Positions 33,173 through 43,285 of a stretch of 64,000 nt of DNA are shown in pieces (positions within the stretch are counted from its first letter, which is position 1; every line of letters begins with the position of its first letter). Below the pieces are notes generated by a model. The model did no database searches. It was given only the letters and a program-made list of their open reading frames with translations, and had not been told where the DNA came from. Both the position numbers and the translations under genes were made by a program. Source of the DNA: Eucalyptus grandis (lineage: Eukaryota > Streptophyta > Magnoliopsida > Myrtales > Myrtaceae). The stretch is from positions 16,356,910 through 16,420,909 of the forward strand of contig NC_052621.1 in the NCBI RefSeq assembly GCF_016545825.1, in the 5' to 3' direction.

Positions 33173-34303
33173 ATGGCTAGTATGTTGGCTCCAGGACTTA
33201 TGGAAGGGCAAAGCAACACAAGGCCACCATATTTTGATGGAAAGGAATACGACGTGTGGAAGAACAAAATGAAAGCATTCCTAAGATCCAGAGATCTCTT
33301 GCAATGGGATGTTGTGGAAAGAGGAATCAATCCCACTGTTGCGTCTACATCAAATAAGAATGGCAAAGACAAAGAAAGCAAATCCCCCGCTCCTATGTCT
33401 CGAATGGAGATGTCCAAAAGAGAAGCACTTGATGCGAAAGCAATTTATTCTTTATATTGCGCTTTGTCTCCTACTGAATATAATAGAATCTCTTTATGTG
33501 AAACAGCAAAAGAAGTTTGGGATAAACTTCACGTTACATATGAAGGGACCGATCGTGTAAAAGAGATAAAAGTAAACTTCCTGCTCGGCAAATATGAATC
33601 CTTCAAGATGAAGCAAGGAGAGTCGATTGGAGATATGTTCAATCGTTTTACAGAAATTGTAAACGGTTTGGCATATCAAGGTCATCCAATTTCTTCCTCA
33701 ATGAAGGTCAACAAACTCTTGCGAGGCCTCTCAAAAGATTGGAACCATGTCAAGACCTCAATCCGGGAGACTCAAAGGATTATGCCACTCTCCGTTGATG
33801 AATTGATCGGCACTCTTCAATCCTATGAAGTGGAACAAATCAACGATGAAGATCCCGAAGGTAAGAAGTCCATTACTTTAATATCTAATGTTGTTTTTGA
33901 TGAAACAGACTCAGAAAATGACATGGATGATGAAGAACTTGCCTTTATGGTCAAGAAATTCAAAAAGCTGAGTAGTAAAGGAAGGAAATTCGATGGAAGA
34001 AAATACAAGCAGAATGGCCAGAAAAGAACAATAAAAGAAGATGATGAGCAAGGAAATTTATGTTTAATGGCAAATTCAGAATCTGAGTCGGACTCGAGAC
34101 ACGGACTCGGGAATCGAGTCCGCTCGGACACGGACTCGAATCAGAGTCGACTGCATACGTACTCGAAATCCGATGAGGAAATTGAGGATATGAAGAAGAA
34201 AGAAGAAAGAGAGTTTGGTAAGAAATGTAAGGAATTTTTTTATTCTCAATTTGATTTGGGCAATAATTCTCATATTCGATATATCCTTGATTTGTTTTAT
34301 TGA
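33173..34303 (+). CDS. gag: copia gag polyprotein, truncated, intact 376-codon frame
   Basis: Starts MASMLAPGLMEGQSN about 50 bases after the primer site. Residues from about 18 to 220 form a UBN2/DUF4219-type capsid domain (YFDGKEYDVWKNKMKAFL, AKEVWDKLHVTYEGTD, GESIGDMFNRFTEIVN, NKLLRGLSKDWNHVKTSI). An acidic and lysine-rich tail follows, with LCLMANSESESDS. The CCHC knuckle and everything after it are missing, because the frame runs into non-coding sequence and stops at 34,301. The stretch 34,085-34,165 is unusually rich in CG dinucleotides. The frame is otherwise undamaged, so a capsid-like protein could still be made if the LTR is active. Confidence 0.9.
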   Translation: MASMLAPGLMEGQSNTRPPYFDGKEYDVWKNKMKAFLRSRDLLQWDVVERGINPTVASTSNKNGKDKESKSPAPMSRMEMSKREALDAKAIYSLYCALSPTEYNRISLCETAKEVWDKLHVTYEGTDRVKEIKVNFLLGKYESFKMKQGESIGDMFNRFTEIVNGLAYQGHPISSSMKVNKLLRGLSKDWNHVKTSIRETQRIMPLSVDELIGTLQSYEVEQINDEDPEGKKSITLISNVVFDETDSENDMDDEELAFMVKKFKKLSSKGRKFDGRKYKQNGQKRTIKEDDEQGNLCLMANSESESDSRHGLGNRVRSDTDSNQSRLHTYSKSDEEIEDMKKKEEREFGKKCKEFFYSQFDLGNNSHIRYILDLFY

Positions 34304-36231
34304 AGAAAGAATCGCATGATATGTTTTTGTGATTCGAGATTTAATTTGATACATGCGATTATTTGAGATAATTCAGATTATTTTGTCTAATTTTATACTC
34401 TCAGATTTAGTCATATTTTGCAAAGTGAAAATCTGTTTTACGTGATGATGCAAGATATTCTTAGATACTCAATGATTTTATTCTCTCTGTTTTTATCGTA
34501 TTATGACCAAGTGAGAATTTATTTTTCAAAATATCATTATGCATAAAATTCTTTCTTTGAGTACTCTATTATGATGAATTAAGAAAGAATATTTGGAGAT
34601 TATATATTTTGCTCTAACGTCATGGAAGGATCCAAATTGATGGATACCAAAAAGGAAATGAGTTGATTGCAGGAAATTCTTTAAGGGATGAATGATCGCA
34701 AATCTATGAAAATCTTGGTGCAATCAGAAAATATCTCATGCGACAATTGGTAATGATTTTTTTAATCAATGGTATATTGCAAATATATACCTTGGGTAAG
34801 AGAATATTTTTATCATCCCGCCTTGCAAATTTCTACGTGCATTTATCATGATTTTGGATGATTGTTTATTATATTGCGAATATCTTTTGTTATAAATATA
34901 AGGTATTGCAATTTTGGCACGTGACAGAAATATCTATTTTCCTTCTGCAAAATGCATATCTGAAATTTATGCTCAAGGAAATCTCTTTGATCTCGAAAGA
35001 TATTACTGCATATTCATGGATATTATTGCTATATTCTTAGAAGATATATTATATTTAGCAAGTTTGATTCACAAATCAAAGGAAGATATTACGTGACATT
35101 TTTGCAAAGATGATTATCTATTATATAAGAATTTGCAGGTCACAAAAAAAAAAAAAAATCTTCCATATGGATTTTTGGAAAACTCGATCAGAAAATCATA
35201 GAGATTCTATACTATCTTTTGATTGTTCAAAAATTCTATTCCTTGTGCAAAATTTTTGCTTATTGAGGAAATCCCTTATGCGTCGTACAAAAGGTTGAAT
35301 AGTTCTGAATTTTAATATCTGACAATTTTATATATGCTATTCAATTTATTTATTCGAAGAGAAGGGTATTATATATCACGTGGATATTATTACAGCTTAT
35401 TTGTGCAAAAAGTTTGTTAAGTTTATGCAGGTTGAATTCGAGAAGAGCTTGATTGAAGAAAATAATTTTTTGCCTCGAATTTCAAAATGCAAGTGATTGT
35501 TGCGGATGTTGTTGCTACAAAGGAAATACTGAAAAAAAATTATGTTCAACAAGCAACAATTGTTTCTATTCGCAAAACTTGTCATGATCACAGGGGGAGA
35601 AAGCAAATCCAAGAAAAAGGAAAGAATCGTGATCATCTCAAAAAGGCAACAAATTGAGGGGGAGCTTTGATCAATTATGGAAAAATCTTTTTGGATTGAT
35701 CGTGATCTTATTATGAATAGAATGAAAGGTAAATGTATCAGAATTTGTTCTAAAAAAATCCGGTTAGTGCATTTTTAATTACCTTTTGTCATTAACAAAT
35801 CTCTTATTGATATTATTATGACAAAAAAGGTACGTGCATTTTATGATGCATCTGTGATTTTTATTGGATATTTGCTGATATATATGATCGAAGTGAGCTA
35901 TACTGCATATCTTCAATATTCGATTTATTTTATAAAAGCTGATTTTTGGAAATTGTGATTCACGCAAGACACATTTGTTATCATTTTATATTCTCTACGT
36001 GAATCTATTGTTATCGCTTTTTGATTATGACAAAAAGGGGGAGAAGACGTGAATATGCATATGTGTTGATTGGTTGATATTATCTATGGCATAATATTGA
36101 GCTGAGATTATTTTTCTATATATTGTTATGCTCAATTTATTTGCTATCTTCTGATATCCTTTGATTTAAATTAATATTTTTAAAAAACATGTTTACACAT
36201 TTGCATATTCAGAGATTGTTTTGTCATCATC
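34304..36231 (+). other. Non-coding interior of the SIRE-like element
   Basis: AT-rich sequence with only short frames and no pol motif on either strand. It contains several GGGGGAG purine words (near 35,590, 35,660, 36,030). These resemble the untranslated region that precedes the polypurine tract in SIRE-type elements. It fills the place of pol. Confidence 0.75.
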
Positions 36232-36243
36232 AAAAAGGGGAGA
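36232..36243 (+). other. Polypurine tract
   Basis: AAAAAGGGGAGA lies one base before the TGTTAGGG that opens the 3' LTR. Confidence 0.85.
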
Positions 36244-36244
36244 T

Positions 36245-37437
36245 TGTTAGGGAAATCCCTTATGATGTTTTGAAGATGACAAAATAAATCAAAGGCTACT
36301 AATATGTTTGATGGTTAAGTAATAGACCATGCAGATAATAGAACATGTAGAGGATATTATCAAAGTCAGAAGACGGCCAGAAGACTGAACGGAACACATG
36401 TCCAAAGTATATTTTGAAGATTTCCAGACTTCTGTGTCAAAGTCTGAAGATTGCCAGACTCAAGACTCAAAGTCTGAAGACTGCCAGACTTTAGTGTCAA
36501 AGTCTGTTCTACATCAGAAGTCTGCTCACTTTGACAAATTCCAGATTGAACGTGAATGATGAACCAGAAGACAGACTCTATGTTGGAGCTGAACTTATTC
36601 AGACGGTGTTCAGACCTTAAAGCTAAATCTGTTCAGAAGCAGATATGTTCAGACCCAGATTGTAAAGTCTACAGACTTAGATTGTAAAGTCTATTGCTCT
36701 CAGACTTTACATCCAGAACTCGATAGAACGTAACTCAAGCCCAATCATATAACGGCTAGTGATCTGGTTTGGATTCCACATCAAGATTGATTTGATTGAT
36801 TCAATCTATTTGATTGACGATTGGATCTTGAAGACAAGATCTTTCTATACGAAGAAGCTTTACTTATGGAAACCAAGATTTCGTTTGTATGGGCGATCGG
36901 AATCAATTTGGGATTCTACCTTTGTCACTCAACGGCTACCAAATCTTCTAGATACAGAGCTGTCCAATGGGTATATTGGAAGACGAATCTCCGGGATACT
37001 GTCCAACGGGTAGTTTGGAAGTGGAGGAGTATTTAAGGAAATCATGGACCGATGAGCAAGTAAGAGACGGAGCGTAGAATTTATAATTCCAAAGTCTGAG
37101 CGACCTTCGATCATACACTTGTCTTTGGAGAGCTTAAACGTTTGTGATCGTGAGAGAAATACCAAAAGAGTGACTTAGAGTGAGATAGTGTGATCTACTA
37201 AGTGTTTGCACTCAAGTTGTAATCTCTTGTTGATTGCATAGTGGAATCCAGCCAAGAAGGCTGTTAGCGTGGGAGAGTGGACGTAGGCTTGGATTAAGCC
37301 GAACCACTATAAATCTTGTGTTCTTATTCTCTTCCTTAACTCCTTTGTTTGAAGTTTATTTTATTCCGCATATATTTTCCAAGATTTATCTTAAACACCT
37401 ATTCACCCCCCTCTAGGTGTTCATACTAGCACTCTCA
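36245..37437 (+). repeat. 3' LTR of the SIRE-like element (1,193 bp)
   Basis: Same termini and length as the 5' LTR and followed by GATAT. It keeps CAG where the 5' copy often has CG, and matches the independent inverted solo LTR at those positions, so it is probably closer to the original. Confidence 0.95.
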
Positions 37438-37458
37438 GATATCAATAAGCACAAATTA

Positions 37459-38294
37459 TGTAAAATGATCAAATCAAACCAATTTTGGATGAGATTATAC
37501 CTATTCTTCGAAGATGATATACCTAAATTCGAACTAAGGGAATTGGCATGGGATAATAGGACAATGGATGGAGACGGAGCGAGGGGGTGCACCGGTGAGT
37601 CTCGGCAGGATGACGGAGGGCCTCGGTTCACAGTGGTTTGTGGCTTGGTGTGATGGAGGGTCAACGATGATGGTGACCGGTGCTTGATGATGCTAGCGGC
37701 ATCTCATGGTTGGACAGTAGCTCGGTCTTCGGTTCAATAGCGAGATGGAGCAGCATCGTCATGGTGGGGCTCGCCTGCGGCCTTGCTTGCAACTTGCCAA
37801 TGCGGGGTTAGCATTGAGGAGCTAAGTAGCACCGTGAAATGTGACACACGATGCAACACAACATAACACGCGATACGTCATTTCTCAAAAAATAAAGAAT
37901 TTCAATATGTTGGGATACATTGTATATTAAATGCATATTTTTATATATACATTATAAATTATCATTTTTATGATTATTTTAATCAAATTAATTTGATCAA
38001 ATTCACAAATAAATAAATGATAAAAAAGATTTAGAATGAAGTTACACTAAAAATAATTATCCATCATTTGTTAATATTATTCATTGTTTTAATTTGACAA
38101 ATTCAACTCCATTGCAATAATCCATAAAACTTGAAGGGAAAAAAAGAAAACAATCCACATTTTGAACTTGCATGTCAAAACGTTTTGGAAGAGAAAAGAT
38201 AAAAAAAAAACTAACTTGGAGGGCTTGGATGGTGAATTGTGTGTCACGTGAAATGAGAGTCAAAAGAGAAAAAAAGACAGTTTTCTTATTTCCC

Positions 38295-38383
<89 letters not shown>

Positions 38384-38711
38384 TAACATTTTGACTCCTT
38401 ATTTATTAATTTTTTATAAAAATTGACCATATGCATGTCAAAATTACGTGTTGGAATTTTCTAACTCGTATGTTGGAATTTCAAACTCGTGTATCAGAGA
38501 GTATCGGGAGAGTGGATTAGATGTCAGATTTTCCAATATCTATTGACTAATTGTCAAAAAGTATTGACATGTATTGGAGTGTCTGACAAAACATGACACG
38601 ACATGAAACCTCTTGAAGAGTGTTGATGCTTCCTAGGGGTGAGGAGTTCCTTAGTTCAAGGTTGCTGGGTTCTTGGTGGAGCTTGGCCGGGTGATGAGCT
38701 TGACTGAGGAC
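37459..38711. other. No gene recognised; contains an ATT microsatellite
   Basis: From 37,560 to 37,850 the sequence is GC-rich with repeated GATGG and CTCGG words. It resembles 38,590-38,711, 39,807-40,360 and 43,938-44,070, so it is probably one old repeat cut up by later insertions. The middle is AT-rich. No frame with a recognisable product. Confidence 0.5.
38298..38384. repeat. (ATT)n microsatellite, about 28 units
   Basis: An uninterrupted trinucleotide run of about 85 bases. It makes a long false tyrosine frame on the plus strand. Confidence 0.97.
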
Positions 38712-38716
38712 GATGG

Positions 38717-39801
38717 TGAGAGTGCTAGTATGAACAAAATAAAGGAGTTAGGGAAGAGAATAAGAACACAAGATTTATAGTGGTTCGGCTTAATCCAAGC
38801 CTACGTCCACTCTCCCACGATAACAGCCTTCTTGGCTGGATTCCAATATGCAATCAACAAGAGATTACAACTTCGAGTGCAAACACTTAGTAGATCACAC
38901 TATCTCACTAAGACACTCTCTTGGTATTTCTCTCATGATTACAAACGTTTAAGCTCTCAAGAGACAAGTATATAATTGAAAGTCGCTCAGACTTTGGAAT
39001 TATAAATTCTACGCTCCGTCTCTTCCTTGCTCATTGGTCCATGATCTCCTTAAATACTCCTCCACTTCCAAACTAGCCGTTGGACAGCATCCCGGAGAAT
39101 CGTCTTCCAATATACCCATTGGACAGCTCTGTATCTAGAAGATTTGGTAGCCGTTGAGTGACAAAGGTAGAATCCCAAATTGATTCCGATCGCCCATACA
39201 AAGGGAATCTTGGTTTCCATAAATAAAGCTTCTTCGTATAGAAAGATCTTGTCTTCAAGATCCAATTGTCAATCAAATAGATTGAGTCAATCAAATCAAT
39301 CTTGATGTGGAATCCAAACCAGATCACTAGCCGTTATATGATTGGGCTTGTATTACGTTCTGTCGAATTCTGGATGTAAAGTCTGAGAGCAATAGACTTT
39401 ACAATCTGAGTCTGTAGACTTTACAATCTGGGCTTGAACATATCTGCTTCTGAACAGATTTAGCTTTAAGGTCTGTACCCAGTTTAGCTTCAGAATAGAA
39501 TCTGTCTTCTGATTCATCATTCATGTTCAGTCTGGAATTAGTCAGAGTGAGCAGACTTCTGATGTAGAACAGACTTTGAGTCTTGAGTTTGGCAGTTTTC
39601 AGACTTTGACACAGAAGTCTGGAAATCTTCAAAATATACTCTGGACATATGTTACGTTCAGTCTTCTGGCCGTCTTTTGACTTTGATAATATCCTCTACA
39701 TGTTTTAACATCTGCATCGTCTATTACTCAACCATCAAACATGTTAGTAGCCTTTGATTTATTTTGTCATCTTCAAAACATCATAAGGGATTTCCCTAAC
39801 A
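38717..39801 (-). mobile_element. Solo LTR of the SIRE-like family, inverted
   Basis: Reverse-complemented it begins TGTTAGGGAAATCCC and ends AGCACTCTCA, the termini of the 1,193-bp LTRs upstream, and it carries the AGTCTG/CAGACT cluster. It is 1,085 bp and lacks a segment near its 3' end (the CACCTATTCACCCCCC part). GATGG flanks both sides (38,712-38,716 and 39,802-39,806). A solo LTR with intact target duplication indicates recombination between the LTRs of a former full element. Confidence 0.94.
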
Positions 39802-39806
39802 GATGG

Positions 39807-40360
39807 TTCAGCGCTGCTCGTGGTGATGTGGCTAGCTCCACGGTGATGCTCGGCAAGGATAAAACATCAACAATGACGGGTCTTCTCCAACGAGGTTATA
39901 GCAATTTGGTGGACATCATGCAAGTTACGTAGTGAGATTTCAAGTGGACAAACACGATGGAAAACAAAGGGGCGGGGACAACACATGATGTTCCCCTAAT
40001 ATGAACCAAGACCAGAGGATTGGACAACTCCTGCAGAAGGAAAATTAAACATAACAGCGAGAATTTTAACGACTCTTGGAAGCACGGTGAGGAATCACGG
40101 TTTCAAGAGGCGATGGGCGTTGAAATGGGTCACAGCTTGCAACGTGTGCTCGCCGACCAGCAAGAGAGCACTACAAGGCACGTTGTTGTGATGTCGCCAA
40201 GACTCGTCGGACGTGCGGCCATGATGGTCATCGGGCAAGAGGTCAACCATGGGGTGAATTGCGGAGCATCAGAATAGATGGTTGACAAACAGCGGCAGCG
40301 TCGTCGTGGGGTTCAGGTTTGGCAGCTTCGTTGTCGAGCCAAAGAGGGCAGCAGGTCGTT
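39807..40360. other. No gene recognised
   Basis: GC-rich sequence continuous in character with 38,590-38,711 across the solo LTR. An 85-codon frame at 40,020-40,277 has no recognisable domain. It is most likely part of an old repeat rather than a gene. Confidence 0.45.
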
Positions 40361-40365
40361 GCCTC

Positions 40366-41007
40366 TGTTGGAAATTAATCCAAAGAAAACACAAACTGTT
40401 TGTTACAATCAGAACATGAAATTGGAGGTGAGGTACGGATATCCGAATCTCCTTAAGGCAATTAGTTTCTGGCAATGGTGCTCCGCAGATTCACGAACTA
40501 TGCATTCCAAGACACAACACCTCGAACTGTTTGGATTAGCACTATGCAAACAGGACTCAGTTGAACCGTTCAATTGAACCAGCACACTCAGAAAAATTAG
40601 AAGAGTAGAAAAGTGTATCGAGCCTTTTTGGAATCGAGTCAGAAAAACCCAAAAACGGTAATGAATGTCTATGCTCCCATCTATTTATAGAGCTTTTTAG
40701 TTCATGTACTGAAGAGATACATGAATTAAATAGACGCATATATCCACGAAATTCATGAATCAAGAGATACATGAATTCAAGAGATTCACGAATCCAAAGA
40801 TATGTGAATTCAAGAGATTCGTGAACTCTATAAATACATGAACTAAAAGATACATGAATCTAGAAAATTCATGAACTCAATAAATACATGAACATAAAGC
40901 TATAGAAAATTCATGAATCCAAAAAAAGATACGTGAACAAAAAAACGTATCTTAATTTATTGGCTTTCGTTGATCCATTAACCATAATTATAACCATAAT
41001 TACAACA
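40366..41007 (-). repeat. 3' LTR of the minus-strand copia element
   Basis: On the plus strand it runs from TGTTGGAAATTAATCC to AATTACAACA. In element orientation a TATA box (CTATAAATAG) lies at 40,690-40,681. Immediately upstream of it (about 40,945-40,700) is an array of TTCATGAA-type palindromes in both LTR copies. Confidence 0.92.
40700..40945. promoter_or_regulatory. Palindrome array upstream of the LTR TATA box
   Basis: About ten words of the form ATTCATGAATC, ATACATGAATT, ATTCACGAATC or TACATGAACT are spaced roughly 12-25 bases apart, joined by AAGAGA or AAAGATA. The same array occurs in the other LTR (about 43,640-43,860). Position just upstream of the TATA box suggests an enhancer-like U3 repeat. 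The binding factor is unknown. Confidence 0.6.
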
Positions 41008-41573
41008 ATCCCCCACATTAATGGATCAATAAAATATTTTTGACTCGAAGGAATCTGAGCATGCCTGTTGAAATACACCGCATCAAGATAGGTAGCTTTC
41101 GCTTTGAACCTTTTTTAGTGAAAGCTTATCGGACTTACTTAACTAGTCGATGGACTAAGTCTTGAATTGCCAATTGTTTGTGTAAGCCTAGACAATAAAC
41201 CTCACACAGAGTATTTCCAATTCAAGATTGGTTCTCGGTTGTGTTCGTTCTTTCGGCCCTGAACCTCTCGGGATTCATGCGTGCTTTAGAAAATTTAGCC
41301 TTTAAAGATTTTCATAGAGTCGGTCAGCTCCACGCATATAGGTGCATTCCTATTAAAGATATCCTACCATATCTTACTTGGATATTACATTTCAAGTTAT
41401 AGGAATCATTAAACATATAGCGTACCCTTAATAATGCTATAGGAAAGCACTGTTGCATCATAGGAATGGGAGACAGTGCTTACACTAGAGTTTCCAGAAT
41501 TTGCGGTGTCCTATTGAACCTAAGACCATGGAATCTCCAATCGCATGGGTTAGGTTTCCACCTTGGAATCTTT

Positions 41574-42506
41574 TTATTGGGTTAAAGCTCTTAAACCCAT
41601 TCCCCTCGATGTGCAGTTTATTTGCTCTTTTGACAAACCTTTTGTCAGCGGATCCGCAATAATTTCCTTTGACTTTACAAAGTCTAAAGAAATGATTCTA
41701 TTTGAGAGCAACTGTCTTACGGTATTGTGTCTACGACGATGTGTCGACTTACCGTTATAAATCACATTATCCCACATTTTTAGAAAATTGTAGGATGTCA
41801 ACTTTTCATTCCATAACTCGTATGGAGTTTTACCTAGCCTTTTGTGGGGTATCTTATTAAGAATAAAATTTGCAGTTAAAACTGCCTCCCCCCACAAGTT
41901 TTGAGGTAAACCTAAACTCAAAAGCATGGCGTTAGCCATCTCCTCTAGTGTCTCGTTCAATCTTTCAGGAACTCCATTTTGTTGTAGAGTATAAGGTGCA
42001 GTCATTTGGAGAATTATTCCAAAACGAGCACAAAACTCTTTGAAATTGATTAAACTATATTCTCCTTTTCTATCAGACCTAAGCACTTTGATTCGTTTAT
42101 CAAGTTGGTTTTCAACTTCATTTTTATACTTGACAAACATGCTCATAGTCTCATCTTTGCTAGTTAGTAAATAGACATAGCAAAATCTAGTACAATCATC
42201 TACAAATGTGATGAAGTACTTTTCACCTCTACTTTCTACAAACTTTAAATCACATAGATCACTATGGATTAATTGTAGAGGTTCACTTGTTCTTTCAATG
42301 GATTTGAAAGGTTTCTTGGCAAACTTGGCCTCAACACAAGTCTCACACTTGTAACGGGCATCTAACTCAAATCTTGGAATTAACCCCAAGTTTGCTATTT
42401 TCTTCATTGTACCATAGTTTACATGTCCTAATCTACCATGCCATAGATAAGGAGACACAACAGTATAAACTAAAGACTTCTTTATTAATAGTCTTTGGTT
42501 ATACAT
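41574..42506 (-). CDS. Integrase fused to an RNase H tail (310 codons)
   Basis: Residues from about 20 to 60 form the zinc-binding pre-integrase region (WHGRLGHVNYG, CETCVEAKFAKKPF). The catalytic core follows, with HSDLCDL and TFVDDCTRFCYVYL for the first Asp region, VLRSDRKGEY for the second Asp and QQNGVPERLNE for the Glu, so the DDE set is present. At LKMWD the protein jumps straight to RNase H C-terminal sequence (YNGKSTHRRRHNTVRQLL, then ADPLTKGLSKEQ). The frame stays open through the junction. It ends with TAA at 41,574. A single internal deletion removing RT explains the fusion. Confidence 0.9.
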   Translation of the reverse strand: MYNQRLLIKKSLVYTVVSPYLWHGRLGHVNYGTMKKIANLGLIPRFELDARYKCETCVEAKFAKKPFKSIERTSEPLQLIHSDLCDLKFVESRGEKYFITFVDDCTRFCYVYLLTSKDETMSMFVKYKNEVENQLDKRIKVLRSDRKGEYSLINFKEFCARFGIILQMTAPYTLQQNGVPERLNETLEEMANAMLLSLGLPQNLWGEAVLTANFILNKIPHKRLGKTPYELWNEKLTSYNFLKMWDNVIYNGKSTHRRRHNTVRQLLSNRIISLDFVKSKEIIADPLTKGLSKEQINCTSRGMGLRALTQ

Positions 42507-42658
42507 AATTCGAGTTTACATCAATGACAGCCACATTGGCTTTAAACATGTCATTACACAAGTACCATTTTCCCACATACATCCCTCCTTTCGAAAGTAC
42601 AAACTTGTCATATTCAAATACAACTTTGAAACCTTCTTGACAAGTATGAGGCTAGAAA

Positions 42659-43006
42659 TTAGGTTTTTTTTCGAATCTCCGGTACATGCAGCACATTCAG
42701 CAAGGCGACCTCCTTACCAAATGTAAACTTCAAGATCACCTTTCCTCTTTCAGCAATCTTTGCCAATGCAGAGTTAGCCATATAAAGCTTCTCATTTTCT
42801 TCAACCTTCTCATAAAATGAGAACATGTGTTTATCTGCACAGATGTGATTCGTGGCACCTGTATCTAGCCACCAACAATTATTGTTCGACACTAGAGATG
42901 CTTCGGACATCACCACAGCAAACAATCTCTCATTAGTTGTAACTGGAGGTGTTGCCATCATAGTAGGCAAGGTTCGTTGAACCATTCCTCTAGAAAATGA
43001 AGCCAA
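42659..43006 (-). pseudogene. copia protease domain
   Basis: The aspartic protease signature WWLDTGATNHICAD is present, followed by the flap-like and hydrophobic segments (LYMANSALAKIAERGKV, ALLNVLHVPEI). The frame ends at a stop before the integrase frame. The gag part before it is separate and out of frame. Confidence 0.88.
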
Positions 43007-43232
43007 AAGCCATTTGGCCTGTACTGTTCTGAAAAATAGTCCCGGGCATACTAGTCATGTGACTTATACTTGCACCACCAAAATTGGTGTAGGCCAAAGG
43101 GCTCGTAGCATTGGCTGCTACAAATTCAGACCCTGAGGGTTGAACATCTTCTATAGCAACGATCGAATCGACCATAGGAACATCTCTTGAAACATTCAAG
43201 ACATTGAAGGGCACTTGATAGTTTTCAGCCAT
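42990..43232 (-). pseudogene. gag remnant of the minus-strand copia element
   Basis: An 80-codon frame starting MAENYQVPFNVLN about 53 bases after the 5' LTR. The start resembles the first residues of Tork-type gag, but the capsid domain and CCHC knuckle are absent. Part of the frame overlaps the protease frame. Confidence 0.6.
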
Positions 43233-43285
43233 CTCAATAATCTGACAAGAACATCAAACAGTGAGTGATGTAATCGCCTTAAGAT

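Larger units (their letters stand above)
31918..37437 (+). mobile_element. Gag-only copia element (SIRE/Maximus-like), non-autonomous
   Basis: A 5,520-bp element with 1,193-bp LTRs at both ends, a 5-bp target duplication, an initiator tRNA-Met primer site and a polypurine tract. Only gag is coding. The 1.9 kb between gag and the 3' LTR is AT-rich with no protease, integrase or RT. The 3' end (TTTGTCATCATCAAAAAGGG, then GAGAT and TGTTAG) is the arrangement typical of SIRE-type elements. Mobility would need proteins supplied by an autonomous relative. Confidence 0.93.

Noticed and set aside
34858..35096. Overlapping 60-codon frames inside the SIRE-like element
   Set aside because: AT-rich interior with no pol motif; short frames are expected by chance.
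24229..37458. One giant transposon with long terminal inverted repeats enclosing the LINE
   Set aside because: The inverted pair is real, but no matching target duplication is visible at its outer ends, so I list it only as a paired repeat.
38172..38426. Frame with a long tyrosine run
   Set aside because: Caused by reading the ATT microsatellite; not a protein.
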